A stretch of 64,000 nt of DNA from Stenotrophomonas ginsengisoli. GTDB lineage: Bacteria > Pseudomonadota > Gammaproteobacteria > Xanthomonadales > Xanthomonadaceae. Location of the stretch: positions 99,770 to 163,769 of the forward strand of contig NZ_LDJM01000012.1 of assembly GCF_001431485.1 (NCBI RefSeq). Direction: 5' to 3'. The position numbers and the translations under genes were made by a program. The notes beneath the pieces are model-generated. The model was not told the DNA's origin. It worked only from the letters and a program-made list of their open reading frames with translations, and ran no database searches. This document shows positions 35,821-44,486 of this stretch, in pieces (position 1 is the stretch's first letter; every line of letters begins with the position of its first letter).

Positions 35821-37547
35821 GCCTGGTCCTCCCGCTGCTGCGGCCGCGCCGGCAGGGTGATCACCCGGTCGGCCCAGGCCATCACGGCCGGGCTGTGGGT
35901 GGCCACCACCACGCTGCGGCCACGCGCATGCACGTTCAGCGCCTGCAGCAGGTCGGCCTCGGTCTCGGCATCGAGGAAAGCGGTGGGTTCATCGAGCAGC
36001 AGCACATCAGCCTCCATCAGCAGGGCCCGGGCCAGGCCGACCCGGCGCGCCTCGCCGCCGGACAGCCCCAGCCCGCGCTCGCCGACCAGGGTATCCAGGC
36101 CTTGCGGCAGCTGGGCAGCAAAACGCATCACCTGGCCGGCACGGGCTGCCTGTTGCAGACGCGCTGCACTGGCAGTGGGCTCACCCAGGCGCAGGTTGTC
36201 GGCAATGCTGCCGTGGAACAGGTAGGGGCGCTGGCTGGCATGCACCACGCGCAGGCCCGGTGCCCACTGCAGCCGGCCCTGGCGCGGCGGCAGCCAACCA
36301 GCCAGTGCTTCGAGCACGGTGCTCTTGCCACTGCCGCTGGGCCCGACCAGGGCGACCCGCTCGCCGGGCTGCAGCTGCAGGGAAAAATCACTGACCACAT
36401 CGGCCGGCGCCCCCAGCGGGCGCAGGCTCAGTTGCTGGGCATCCAGTGCGGCGGCCATACCGAACTCGGTCTGGGCCAGCACCGGGCCAACGGCTTCGGC
36501 CGGGGCATTGCCGGCATCGGCGGCCGGCAGGCTGCCGAGCAGGCGCTCGATCTCGGCCACCGCCGCCAGTGCATTGGCACGGTCGTGGTAATGCGCGGCC
36601 AGCTTGCGCAGCGGCGCATAGAACTCCGGGGCCAGCAGCAGGCAGAACATGCCTATCCCCAAGCTGGGCAGGCCCGGGCCCAGCTCCATCAGGCCCAGAT
36701 AGCTCAGGCCGAAATACAGCGCGACCATGGCCACACTGACCGAGGCGAAGAATTCCAGCGTGGTGGAGGACAGGAAGGCGATGCGAAGCACCCGCATCGA
36801 GCGCTCGCGCAGCTGTTCGGAGGCCTGCCCCACCCGCTCCAGCTCGGCCTGGCCACGGCCATACACCCGCAACAGGCCCAGGCCCTTGATGCGGTCGGCA
36901 AAATGCCCCCCCAGCCGCGCCATTTCGCTGAGTTGACCACGGCTGGCCGCTTCGGCGCCCCAGCCCACCAGCATCATGAACACCGGCACCAGCGGCCCGG
37001 TGAACAGCAGAATCAAGGCCACCACCCAGTTCACGCTGGCCACGGCCACGGCAATGGCCAGCGGCACCACCACCATCTCGCTGCGCACCGGCTGGAAGCC
37101 GCTGAAATAGCCTTCCACTGCATCGCCATGGGCCAGCATCAGCTCACCCAGCTCACCACTGCGCTGGCCGCGCAACCACAACGGGCCGTTGCCCTGCAGG
37201 CTGCGGTAGATGCGCTGGCGCAGGCCCAGCTTGGCCGCATCGGCGACCCGCCCGGCCGCCGCCGTGGCCGCGGTGGACAGCAACGCACGCAGGGCCAGGA
37301 TCGCCGCCAGGGCCAGCAATACCGGCCAGCACGCCTGCAGCCCGGCACCTTCCACCAGCACCTGCTGGATCAACCAGGCAATGGCACCGGCCTGGGCAAT
37401 CAGGCCGATCCCGGACAGGCAGGCCAGGGCCGCCGCCAGGCGTTGCTGGGTGCGCGCAGGTGCGGCCAGCGCATCGAGCCATTGCTGGCGCGCCTTGCGC
37501 TGTTGCGGGGAAGGATTGTCAACGCTGGAACTGGACACAGTGGACAA
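35817..37547 (-). CDS. cydD: Glutathione/cysteine ABC exporter subunit CydD
   Basis: Partner of CydC. The 576-residue product contains an ABC membrane domain with six helices and an ATPase domain with GPSGSGKS, LSGGEARRVGLARALL and VLLLDEPTAFLD. The conserved LKLGLRQRIYRSL-type coupling region is recognisable as AKLGLRQRIYRSLQG. It is divergent from cydABX across a 175-base region holding an FNR box, so exporter and oxidase can share low-oxygen control. Confidence 0.94.
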   Translation of the reverse strand: MSTVSSSSVDNPSPQQRKARQQWLDALAAPARTQQRLAAALACLSGIGLIAQAGAIAWLIQQVLVEGAGLQACWPVLLALAAILALRALLSTAATAAAGRVADAAKLGLRQRIYRSLQGNGPLWLRGQRSGELGELMLAHGDAVEGYFSGFQPVRSEMVVVPLAIAVAVASVNWVVALILLFTGPLVPVFMMLVGWGAEAASRGQLSEMARLGGHFADRIKGLGLLRVYGRGQAELERVGQASEQLRERSMRVLRIAFLSSTTLEFFASVSVAMVALYFGLSYLGLMELGPGLPSLGIGMFCLLLAPEFYAPLRKLAAHYHDRANALAAVAEIERLLGSLPAADAGNAPAEAVGPVLAQTEFGMAAALDAQQLSLRPLGAPADVVSDFSLQLQPGERVALVGPSGSGKSTVLEALAGWLPPRQGRLQWAPGLRVVHASQRPYLFHGSIADNLRLGEPTASAARLQQAARAGQVMRFAAQLPQGLDTLVGERGLGLSGGEARRVGLARALLMEADVLLLDEPTAFLDAETEADLLQALNVHARGRSVVVATHSPAVMAWADRVITLPARPQQREDQA

Positions 37548-37621
37548 ATAAGCGCATTACAGGGCTCGGAAGTGTAATCGCCCCGGGGTCTGCACGGTGA
37601 CCCAATGGCCTTGGGGTAACC

Positions 37622-37663
37622 TTGATCCAGATCAAGGTGACCGGTTTAACAGTTCGCTAATGT
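37622..37663 (+). promoter_or_regulatory. FNR box and class II promoter of cydABX
   Basis: A perfect FNR consensus TTGATCCAGATCAA occupies 37622-37635, centred at 37628.5. A -10-like TAATGT lies at 37658-37663, which would place transcription start near 37670, so the FNR site is centred at about -41.5. This is the textbook class II activation geometry and predicts oxygen-limited induction of the bd oxidase by an FNR/CLP-family regulator. Confidence 0.85.
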
Positions 37664-37722
37664 GCAGCCGTACCGTTCCCCCCACCCAACAACGTTGCCA
37701 TGCCCTACGAGGTAGCACAGCC

Positions 37723-39297
37723 ATGATCGACCAAACCGTCGTGGAACTGTCGCGGTTGCAATTTGCGCTGACCGCCATGTACCACTTCCTCTTCGTCCCC
37801 CTCACGCTGGGGCTCTCCTTCATGATCGCGATCATGGAGAGCGTCTACGTCATGACCGGCAAGGAGGTCTGGCGCCGGATGACCCTGTTCTGGGGCGTGC
37901 TGTTCGGTATCAACTTCGCCATGGGCGTGGGTACCGGCATCGTGATGGAGTTCCAGTTCGGCATGAACTGGTCCTACTACAGCCATTACGTGGGCGACAT
38001 CTTCGGTGCGCCGCTGGCCATCGAGGGCCTGATGGCCTTCTTCCTGGAAGCCACCTTCATCGGCCTGTTCTTCTTCGGCTGGAACCGCCTGTCCAAGGTG
38101 CAGCACCTGACCGTGACCTGGTTGATGGCCCTGGGCACCAACCTGTCGGCGCTGTGGATCCTGATCGCCAACGGCTGGATGCAGTACCCGGTCGGTGCGG
38201 TGTTCAACCCGGACACCATGCGCATGGAAGTGGTGGATTTTGCCGCCGTGCTGCTCAACCCGGTGGCCCAGGCCAAGTTCGTGCACACCGTGTCGGCTGG
38301 CTATGTGACTGGCGCGATGTTCGTGATGTCGATCTCCGCCTTCTACCTGCTGCGCGGCAAGCACCGCGAGATGGCCCGTCGTTCCTTCGCCGTGGCCGCG
38401 GCCTTCGGCCTGCTGGCCTCGATCTCGGTGGCCGTGCTGGGTGATGAATCCGGCTACGCCGCTGCGGAAAACCAGAAGATGAAGCTGGCCGCGATCGAAG
38501 GCATGTGGCAGACCGAAGAGGCCCCGGCCGCCTTCACCGCCTTCGGCATCCCCAACCAGGCCGAACAGCGCAACGATTACGCCGTGCACATCCCGTATGT
38601 GATGGGCCTGATCGGCACCCGTTCGCTGGACACGCAGATCCCGGGCATCCTGGAACTGGTGGCCCGCGCCGAAGAACGCATCCAGACCGGCCAGATCGCC
38701 TACGCCGCCCTGGAACGCATCAAGGCCAACAAGGACGATGCCGAAGCCCGTGCCGTGTTCGACCGCCATTGGCAGGATCTGGGCCACGCTCTGCTGCTGA
38801 AGCGTTACCGCGATGACATCGAAAACGCCACGGTCGAACAAATTGCCCAGGCCGCGGTGGACACCGTGCCGATGGTCGGCCCGCTGTTCTGGACCTTCCG
38901 CATCATGGTGGCCATCGGCTTCTACCTGATCGGCTTCTTCGCCCTGGCCTTCTGGTACTCGTGCAAGGACAGCTTCGAGTCCAAGACCACCTTCCTCAAG
39001 ATCGCCCTGTTCTCGCTGCCTCTGCCGTGGATTGCCATCGAATGTGGCTGGTTCATCGCCGAGTACGGCCGTCAGCCGTGGGCCGTGGATGGTGTGCTGC
39101 CGACCTTCTACGCTGCCTCGGGCCTGGCCCTGTATGAAATCCTGGCCTCGCTGATCGGCTTCGTGCTGATCTACACGGTGCTGATGGTCATCGAGATCAA
39201 GCTGATGCTCAAAGCCATCGGCAAGGGTCCGGAACAGGTTCTGCCGGCCCTGCAGGCCAGCATGAACGTCCCCGCCAACGCTGCCAGCAAGTCCTGA
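37723..39297 (+). CDS. cydA: Cytochrome bd ubiquinol oxidase subunit I
   Basis: Heme-bearing subunit of the high-affinity quinol oxidase. The 524-residue product opens LSRLQFALTAMYHFLFVPLT, with His21 equal to the heme ligand His19 of E. coli. A long Q-loop (about 240-380, AENQKMKLAAIEGMWQTEEA onward) marks it as the E. coli-type bd-I oxidase rather than the short-loop CIO type. The start at 37723 is the family start; an upstream ATG at 37597 would lie before the promoter and is rejected. Confidence 0.97.
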   Translation: MIDQTVVELSRLQFALTAMYHFLFVPLTLGLSFMIAIMESVYVMTGKEVWRRMTLFWGVLFGINFAMGVGTGIVMEFQFGMNWSYYSHYVGDIFGAPLAIEGLMAFFLEATFIGLFFFGWNRLSKVQHLTVTWLMALGTNLSALWILIANGWMQYPVGAVFNPDTMRMEVVDFAAVLLNPVAQAKFVHTVSAGYVTGAMFVMSISAFYLLRGKHREMARRSFAVAAAFGLLASISVAVLGDESGYAAAENQKMKLAAIEGMWQTEEAPAAFTAFGIPNQAEQRNDYAVHIPYVMGLIGTRSLDTQIPGILELVARAEERIQTGQIAYAALERIKANKDDAEARAVFDRHWQDLGHALLLKRYRDDIENATVEQIAQAAVDTVPMVGPLFWTFRIMVAIGFYLIGFFALAFWYSCKDSFESKTTFLKIALFSLPLPWIAIECGWFIAEYGRQPWAVDGVLPTFYAASGLALYEILASLIGFVLIYTVLMVIEIKLMLKAIGKGPEQVLPALQASMNVPANAASKS

Positions 39298-39313
39298 GCA
39301 GGAGATAACGACC

Positions 39314-40459
39314 ATGGACTTCATTTTTCTTGATTACCAGACGCTGCGCGTGATCTGGTGGCTGCTGCTCGGCATCCTGCTGATCGGTTTTGCGGTGATG
39401 GACGGTTTCGACCTCGGCGTGGGCACCCTGCTCCCGTTCGTGGCCAAGACCGATGAGGAGCGCCGCCTGGTGCTCAACACCATCGGCCCGGTGTGGGAAG
39501 GCAACCAGGTGTGGCTGGTGCTCGGTGGCGGTGCGATCTTCGCTGCCTGGCCGCCGCTGTACGCGGTGAGCTTCTCCGGCTTCTACCTGGCCATGTTCCT
39601 GATCCTGTTCGCCCTGATCCTGCGCCCGGTCGGCTTCAAGTACCGCGGCAAGATGCCCTCGCAGACCTGGCGCAACAACTGGGACCGCGCCCTGTTCGTC
39701 GGCGGCTTCATCCCCGCCCTGATCATGGGTGTGGCGGTGGGCAACGTGCTGCTGGGCGTGCCGTTCCAGATCGATGACACCGCCCGCATCAGCTACCACG
39801 GCCATCTGATCGGCCTGCTGACCCCGTTTGCCCTGGTCGCCGGCCTGGTCTCGGTGGCCATGCTGATCGCCCATGGCGCGGCCATGCTGGTGATCAAGCT
39901 GGACGGCCCGGTGGCTGAGCGCGCAGCGCGCATCGGTTCGGTCGCAGCCCTGGTCACCGTGGCCCTGTTCGCCGTGGCCGGTGCCTGGGTGGCCTTCGGC
40001 CTGCCGGGTTACCAGATCACCATGAGCGCCGGCGTTGATGGCCCGTCCAACCCGCTGCTGAAGTCGGCGCAAATCGGTGGCGGCTGGATGGCCAACTACC
40101 GTGAGATGCCGGCCACCATCGCCGCTCCGGTACTGGGCTTTGTCGGCATGCTGCTCAGTGCACTGTTCCTGCGTGCCCGTGCCGGCGGCAAGGCCTTCAT
40201 CGCCTCCGGCGCCGGTATTGCCGGCATCATCCTGACGGTGGGCTTTGCCATCTTCCCGTTCCTGCTGCCGTCCTCGATCTCGCCGGACTCCAGCCTGACG
40301 GTGTGGGATGCCTCCTCCAGCCACCTGACCCTGTGGATCATGCTGCTGTGCACGATCATCTTCCTGCCGATCATCATCGCCTACACCACCTGGGTCTACC
40401 GCGTCCTCAAGGGCAAGGTCACCAGCGATGAAATGGGCGACAACCCCAACGCCTACTGA
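39314..40459 (+). CDS. cydB: Cytochrome bd ubiquinol oxidase subunit II
   Basis: A 381-residue membrane subunit of cytochrome bd with eight to nine helices. The N terminus LRVIWWLLLGILLIGFAVMD plus GFDLGVG and the motif GPVWEGNQVWLVLGGGAIFAAWP are diagnostic. It follows cydA after 16 bases with a good AGGAG site and is followed 24 bases later by cydX. Confidence 0.97.
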   Translation: MDFIFLDYQTLRVIWWLLLGILLIGFAVMDGFDLGVGTLLPFVAKTDEERRLVLNTIGPVWEGNQVWLVLGGGAIFAAWPPLYAVSFSGFYLAMFLILFALILRPVGFKYRGKMPSQTWRNNWDRALFVGGFIPALIMGVAVGNVLLGVPFQIDDTARISYHGHLIGLLTPFALVAGLVSVAMLIAHGAAMLVIKLDGPVAERAARIGSVAALVTVALFAVAGAWVAFGLPGYQITMSAGVDGPSNPLLKSAQIGGGWMANYREMPATIAAPVLGFVGMLLSALFLRARAGGKAFIASGAGIAGIILTVGFAIFPFLLPSSISPDSSLTVWDASSSHLTLWIMLLCTIIFLPIIIAYTTWVYRVLKGKVTSDEMGDNPNAY

Positions 40460-40483
40460 TCGGCATCAACAAGGAGAAACAAC

Positions 40484-40585
40484 ATGTGGTATTTCGCCTG
40501 GATCCTCGGTGCCGGCCTGGCCTGCACGGTCGCCATCCTCAACGGCATGTGGTTTGAAGCGCGCAGCGCACAAACCGAAAAATGA
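40484..40585 (+). CDS. cydX: Cytochrome bd accessory small subunit CydX
   Basis: A 33-residue single-helix protein, MWYFAWILGAGLACTVAILN then GMWFEARSAQTEK, a clear CydX (CydX/CbdX family). It has an AAGGAG ribosome site and lies directly behind cydB. It stabilises the hemes of the bd oxidase. Its size makes it easy to miss in automated annotation. Confidence 0.95.
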   Translation: MWYFAWILGAGLACTVAILNGMWFEARSAQTEK

Positions 40586-40597
40586 TGTGAAAAAGGC

Positions 40598-40626
40598 TTG
40601 CTGCAAGTGAATTTGCCACGTATCAT
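40598..40626 (+). promoter_or_regulatory. Promoter of the first tRNA-Pro gene
   Basis: TTGCTG (40598-40603) and TATCAT (40621-40626) are separated by exactly 17 bases and lie 13 bases before the first tRNA-Pro gene, as expected for a sigma-70 promoter. Confidence 0.65.
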
Positions 40627-40638
40627 TTGCAGCTCCTT

Positions 40639-40716
<78 letters not shown>

Positions 40717-40723
40717 CCAAGAG

Positions 40724-40755
40724 AGCCTGGGAAGCTGTATCTCCCGGGCTTTTTT
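40724..40755 (+). terminator. Terminator after tRNA-Pro copy 1
   Basis: Nine-base stem AGCCTGGGA / TCCCGGGCT with one G-U pair, a 9-base loop and a run of six T; a good Rho-independent terminator 9 bases after the tRNA. Confidence 0.85.
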
Positions 40756-40843
40756 GTGGAAAGGTCGGTTTTCCAACCGATGTCCGTGTCAGGTCCGAAG
40801 CCTGCCAAGGATTGCAACAATTCCCTTGCGGGAATGCCAACTT

Positions 40844-40921
<78 letters not shown>

Positions 40922-40980
40922 CCTGCTGGTCAGGATCGTCATGGCAATCACGCATCGCTTCCCTTGTGGAGGCACACCTT

Positions 40981-41058
<78 letters not shown>

Positions 41059-41061
41059 CAC

Positions 41062-41083
41062 ACCGGCCGCTGGTCGGTTTTTT
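41062..41083 (+). terminator. Terminator after tRNA-Pro copy 3
   Basis: Seven-base stem ACCGGCC / GGTCGGT (one G-U pair) with a 3-base loop and a T run, 4 bases after the tRNA. Confidence 0.8.
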
Positions 41084-41153
41084 GTTCAGCCAACGCCTCG
41101 CGGCGGAGACACTGAACAGGCAGATTCGGCAAGCCCGACAACGGCTGCCGTAC

Positions 41154-41182
41154 TTGCCACACAGGCCCTGCAAGCCTATAAT
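41154..41182 (+). promoter_or_regulatory. Promoter of the fourth tRNA-Pro gene
   Basis: TTGCCA (41154-41159) and a consensus TATAAT (41177-41182) with a 17-base spacer, 12 bases before the tRNA. This is the best sigma-70 match seen in the window. Confidence 0.85.
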
Positions 41183-41194
41183 TTGCAGCTTATT

Positions 41195-41272
<78 letters not shown>

Positions 41273-41276
41273 CAAG

Positions 41277-41301
41277 AAACCGGCCTTCTGGCCGGTTTTT
41301 T
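41277..41301 (+). terminator. Terminator after tRNA-Pro copy 4
   Basis: Perfect 9-base stem AAACCGGCC / GGCCGGTTT, TTCT loop and T run; a strong Rho-independent terminator. Confidence 0.92.
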
Positions 41302-41357
41302 GCGTTTGCCGGCTTACACTGCGGCCCTGCCCTGTGCAGCCGTCTACAAGGAACGTC

Positions 41358-42563
41358 ATGCCCGGCAGCCCCCGCCCGCTTACCCACCACGGCCACTGGC
41401 TGGCCCTGGCCGCCATCGTGCTCACCGCGGTCAACCTGCGTACCGCCGTCACCTCGATCACCCCGTTGCTGGCCCGGCTGGGCGAGCAGTTCGGCTTTGG
41501 CACCGGCATGACCGGGGTGTTCGGCATGCTGCCCACCGCGGCCTTTGCCGTGGCCGGCGTGCTGACCCCACGCCTGATCGGCCGCCTCGGCGCCGAGCGT
41601 ACCGCCCTGCTGGCCATGGCCATCAGCTGCGCGGGCCTGCTGCTGCGCGCCGGGGCCGGCTCCACCACGATGCTGCTGCTCGGTTCGCTGCTGGCCCTGG
41701 CCGGCATGGGCTGCGGCAATGTGGTGATTCCGCCATTGGTGAAGACCTATTTCCCGCAGCGCATCGGCGCGGTCAGCGCCTTGTACCTGACCACCCTGCA
41801 GCTGGGCACCATGGGCCCGGCCCTGGCCGCGGTACCGCTGGCCGACGCCGCCGGCTGGCGCGTCTCGCTGGGCATCTGGTCGTTGCTGGCCGCCGCTGCC
41901 GTGCTGCCGCTGTGGCTGCTGCAGCGCCAGGCCGCTCCGGGCCAGGCCAGCGCGTCAACCACCACGATGGCCAGGCCCGGCAAGGTCTGGCGCACCCCGC
42001 TGGGCTGGTCGATGACCTTGATGTTCGGCATGACCTCGCTGATTTCCTATGCCATGTTCACCTGGCTGCCGCGGCTGATGACCGAGGCCGGCGCCGACGC
42101 CGCCTTTGGCGGGGTGGTGGTGGCGGTGTTCTCGGCCATGGGCCTGATCGCCTCGTTGGCGGTACCGGCCATTGCCAGCCGCCTGCGCAACCCTTTCATC
42201 CTGGTCGCGGCCTGCTGGCTGCTGTGCCTGGCCGCCTTTGCCGGCCTGTGGCTGGCGCCGATGAAGGCGCCGATCCTGTGGGCAGTGCTGATGGGCCTGG
42301 GCCCGAGCACCTTCCCGTTGAGCCTGACCCTGATCAACCTGCGCACCCGCAGCCCGGCCGGCTCGGCCGCGCTGTCCGGCTTCATGCAGGGCACCGGCTA
42401 TGCCCTGGCCTGCCTCGGCCCCTTGCTGTTCGGCCTGCTCTTCCAGGCCACCGGCAGCTGGGGCGCGCCGTTTGCCCTGCTCGCGGTGGCCAGCACCTGC
42501 ATCCTGCTGGCCGGCTGGCATGCCTGCCGGCCACAGCAACTGGAAGACCAATGGCAGTCTTGA
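41358..42563 (+). CDS. MFS transporter, CynX/NimT family
   Basis: A 401-residue major facilitator with twelve predicted helices. The N-terminal segment IVLTAVNLRTAVTSITPLL is typical of the CynX (cyanate/nitroimidazole) transporter family. The start at 41358 (MPGSPRPLTH) is used; ATG 41334 is possible. It is monocistronic, between the tRNA array and a convergent ycaQ-like gene. Substrate is not evident: no cyanase gene is nearby, so cyanate transport should not be assumed. Confidence 0.82.
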   Translation: MPGSPRPLTHHGHWLALAAIVLTAVNLRTAVTSITPLLARLGEQFGFGTGMTGVFGMLPTAAFAVAGVLTPRLIGRLGAERTALLAMAISCAGLLLRAGAGSTTMLLLGSLLALAGMGCGNVVIPPLVKTYFPQRIGAVSALYLTTLQLGTMGPALAAVPLADAAGWRVSLGIWSLLAAAAVLPLWLLQRQAAPGQASASTTTMARPGKVWRTPLGWSMTLMFGMTSLISYAMFTWLPRLMTEAGADAAFGGVVVAVFSAMGLIASLAVPAIASRLRNPFILVAACWLLCLAAFAGLWLAPMKAPILWAVLMGLGPSTFPLSLTLINLRTRSPAGSAALSGFMQGTGYALACLGPLLFGLLFQATGSWGAPFALLAVASTCILLAGWHACRPQQLEDQWQS

Positions 42564-42593
42564 ACAACCAGCAGCGATACGGGTGGTAAAACA

Positions 42594-42635
42594 CTCGTTC
42601 CTCGTTCCTCGTTCCTCGTTCCTCGTTGCTCGTTC
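42594..42635. repeat. Heptamer tandem repeat CTCGTTC x6
   Basis: Six head-to-tail copies of CTCGTTC (one CTCGTTG variant) in the 104-base gap between the convergent MFS and ycaQ-like genes. No coding role; likely a variable simple repeat. Confidence 0.95.
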
Positions 42636-42667
42636 AGTCTGGCATTTGCGATCACGCCCTGAGTCGC

Positions 42668-43765
42668 TCAGGCCGCTGCGCCCAGGCCGAGGAAATCGCC
42701 CATCGCCGCCAGCTCGGCCGCCAATGCCTGCGCATACGCCGCATCGGCCGGTGCCTTGCCGGCCACGTACTGCAGCTGCGCCTGCAGTTGGCCATCGCGC
42801 ACCGTCAGGTTGCCCCAGCCGATCACCTGCCCACGCCAGAGCAGGGGCATGGCGTAGTAACCCAGCTGGCGTTTGGCTGCGGGGGTGTAGGCCTCGAAAC
42901 GGTAGCGCCAGCCCCAGAACAGCTCGAAACGCCGCCGGTCCCAGACCACCGGGTCGAAGGGCGCCAGCAGCCGCACCTGCCCATCGTGCTGCCAGCGCTT
43001 GCTGGCCGGTGCCTCGTCGGCCGGCCAACCCCAGCTCACACCGTCGACCGTGGCCTGGCCCAGCTGTGACCAAACGCGCTTGCCGGCAACACGGCAGGCC
43101 GCCTTCCACTGCGGCCCGCCATTGGCCAGATAGCCCACCAGCTGGGTGAAGCTGGCCAGGGGCAAGGGCGCGTAGACCTGGGCGATCAACTGCACCAGCG
43201 CCTCCAGGCGCTGCTCCAGTGCCATCGCATTGGCCGCAAGCTCATCCAGGTGCAACGCATACAGACGGGTACCACCCTCGCGCCCGGCCACCCGCAGCAT
43301 GCCGCGGTAATGCATGCCATCGAGCAACTCGGTGGTGGCGTGCGCATTGCCGCCAAACCAGGTCACCACCTTGCCGTGGTCGAACGCGGCGGCCACATCG
43401 CGAGGATGCACCACCCCCTGGGCCGCCACATGCGCACGCAACTGCAGGGCCTGTTGCTGCCTTTGCGCTGGCCATTGCAGCCGCGCCTGGCGTGGGTGCA
43501 ACAAGGCCTGGGTCGCCCGCGGCAGGAAGCCGTAATTGACGAAGAAATCCTCTTCCAGCGCCAACCTCGGATAACGTCGCTCCAGCTCACCGGCGCGGTA
43601 GCCGCTGACGCGGTGGCGCAGGGTCAGGTCCTGGGCACGCGCCGGAGCCCGGATCGGGTCAGCCTGGACAAAGCCCATGCGGGTGATCGCCCGCATCAGG
43701 GTGGTCGGCTTGAACAGCGAACGGGCGATGGCGTAACGGCGCAGGTCATCAAGGTGCAGGCTCAT
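42668..43765 (-). CDS. YcaQ-like winged-helix protein, putative crosslink DNA glycosylase
   Basis: A 365-residue protein of the HTH_42 (YcaQ/AlkX) family, whose E. coli member unhooks DNA interstrand crosslinks. The N-terminal LRRYAIARSLFKPTTLMRAI and FVQADPIRAPARAQDLTLRH correspond to the family start and its Gln-x-Asp active-site segment. The C-terminal LLAPFDPVVWDRRRFELFWG and KRQLGYYAMPLLW are diagnostic. Slightly shorter than E. coli YcaQ (410). Glycosylase activity is inferred from the family. Confidence 0.85.
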   Translation of the reverse strand: MSLHLDDLRRYAIARSLFKPTTLMRAITRMGFVQADPIRAPARAQDLTLRHRVSGYRAGELERRYPRLALEEDFFVNYGFLPRATQALLHPRQARLQWPAQRQQQALQLRAHVAAQGVVHPRDVAAAFDHGKVVTWFGGNAHATTELLDGMHYRGMLRVAGREGGTRLYALHLDELAANAMALEQRLEALVQLIAQVYAPLPLASFTQLVGYLANGGPQWKAACRVAGKRVWSQLGQATVDGVSWGWPADEAPASKRWQHDGQVRLLAPFDPVVWDRRRFELFWGWRYRFEAYTPAAKRQLGYYAMPLLWRGQVIGWGNLTVRDGQLQAQLQYVAGKAPADAAYAQALAAELAAMGDFLGLGAAA

Positions 43766-43833
43766 CGGCGCCAGCTTACCTGCACCGTTTCACGCCCGCG
43801 CCGTACTTGCGCCTGCGCAGGCCAGCGGCCGCC

Positions 43834-44391
43834 TCAACCCGGCAGTTCACCGCCGGCACTGATGCGCGCCACGATCGCCTCCACCTCGGCGCGGGCAATG
43901 GTGCCGCCGCTGTAGATGTTGTGCAGGGTGATGCCTTCGATCACCGCATCCAGCGCCCGCACCGTGGCCGGCTCGAAATACTGGCCCAGGGTCTGCTGCA
44001 CCTGCGCTGCCCAGTCACCGATCAAGCGCCGGGCCGGCGCATTGCGTGCGGCGTAGACGTACAGCTCCATCATCGGGATCAGGGTATCGGCAGCCATCGG
44101 CTGGTCACCACAGACCCAGTCCACGATCGCCGCACAGGCCTGCGCCGGGCTGTCCACGCCTTCCAGCTGTTCACGCCACTTGTCCAGCATGTAGGCGGAG
44201 AGCAGGCCGAAGGCTTCTTCCAGCAAGGCCTCGCGGCTGTCGAAGTGGTAGGTCATCGAGCCCAGCGGCACATCGGCCCGCGCCGCCACCGAACGATGGG
44301 TGCAGGCGGCCATGCCGCTGTCGGTGATCACCTCCAGCGCCGCCTGGATGATGCGCTGGCGGCGTTCGGGGTCGTGGCGGCGGGTGGCGAT
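43834..44391 (-). CDS. ybjK: TetR-family regulator YbjK (RcdA)-like, probable ATC start
   Basis: A 185-residue TetR regulator. Its body matches E. coli YbjK/RcdA in motif order (VPLGSMTYHF in the helix-turn-helix, QQTLGQYFEPATVRALDAVIEGITLH). The DNA-binding helix 1, ATRRHDPERRQRIIQAALEV, is encoded upstream of the first conventional start, a GTG at 44331. The only well-placed start is ATC at 44391, with AGGAG six bases upstream; in-frame ATT 44406 and CTG 44409 have no such site. A start at 44331 would cut the HTH. It is divergent from ybjJ, as in E. coli, and presumably controls it. Confidence 0.85.
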   Translation of the reverse strand: MATRRHDPERRQRIIQAALEVITDSGMAACTHRSVAARADVPLGSMTYHFDSREALLEEAFGLLSAYMLDKWREQLEGVDSPAQACAAIVDWVCGDQPMAADTLIPMMELYVYAARNAPARRLIGDWAAQVQQTLGQYFEPATVRALDAVIEGITLHNIYSGGTIARAEVEAIVARISAGGELPG

Positions 44392-44414
44392 GGCAGTCTC
44401 CTGAATCAGCTCTT

Positions 44415-44469
44415 GTGTACAAATGTACGCTTGAAGTGTAGCGTATGCCGCAAGTGTACAAACGTACGC
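44415..44469. promoter_or_regulatory. Twin operators between ybjK and ybjJ
   Basis: Two direct copies of GTGTACAAAYGTACGC at 44415-44430 and 44454-44469, each with the inner palindrome GTAC-N4-GTAC, 39 bases apart (nearly four helical turns). They lie between the divergent regulator and transporter genes, the classic place for TetR-family operators. Confidence 0.8.
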
Positions 44470-44486
44470 ATCCTTGGAATTTCCCT

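Noticed and set aside
42594..42635. CRISPR or regulatory iterons in the CTCGTTC repeat
   Set aside because: A simple head-to-tail heptamer without spacers between two convergent gene ends; nothing suggests an origin or operator.
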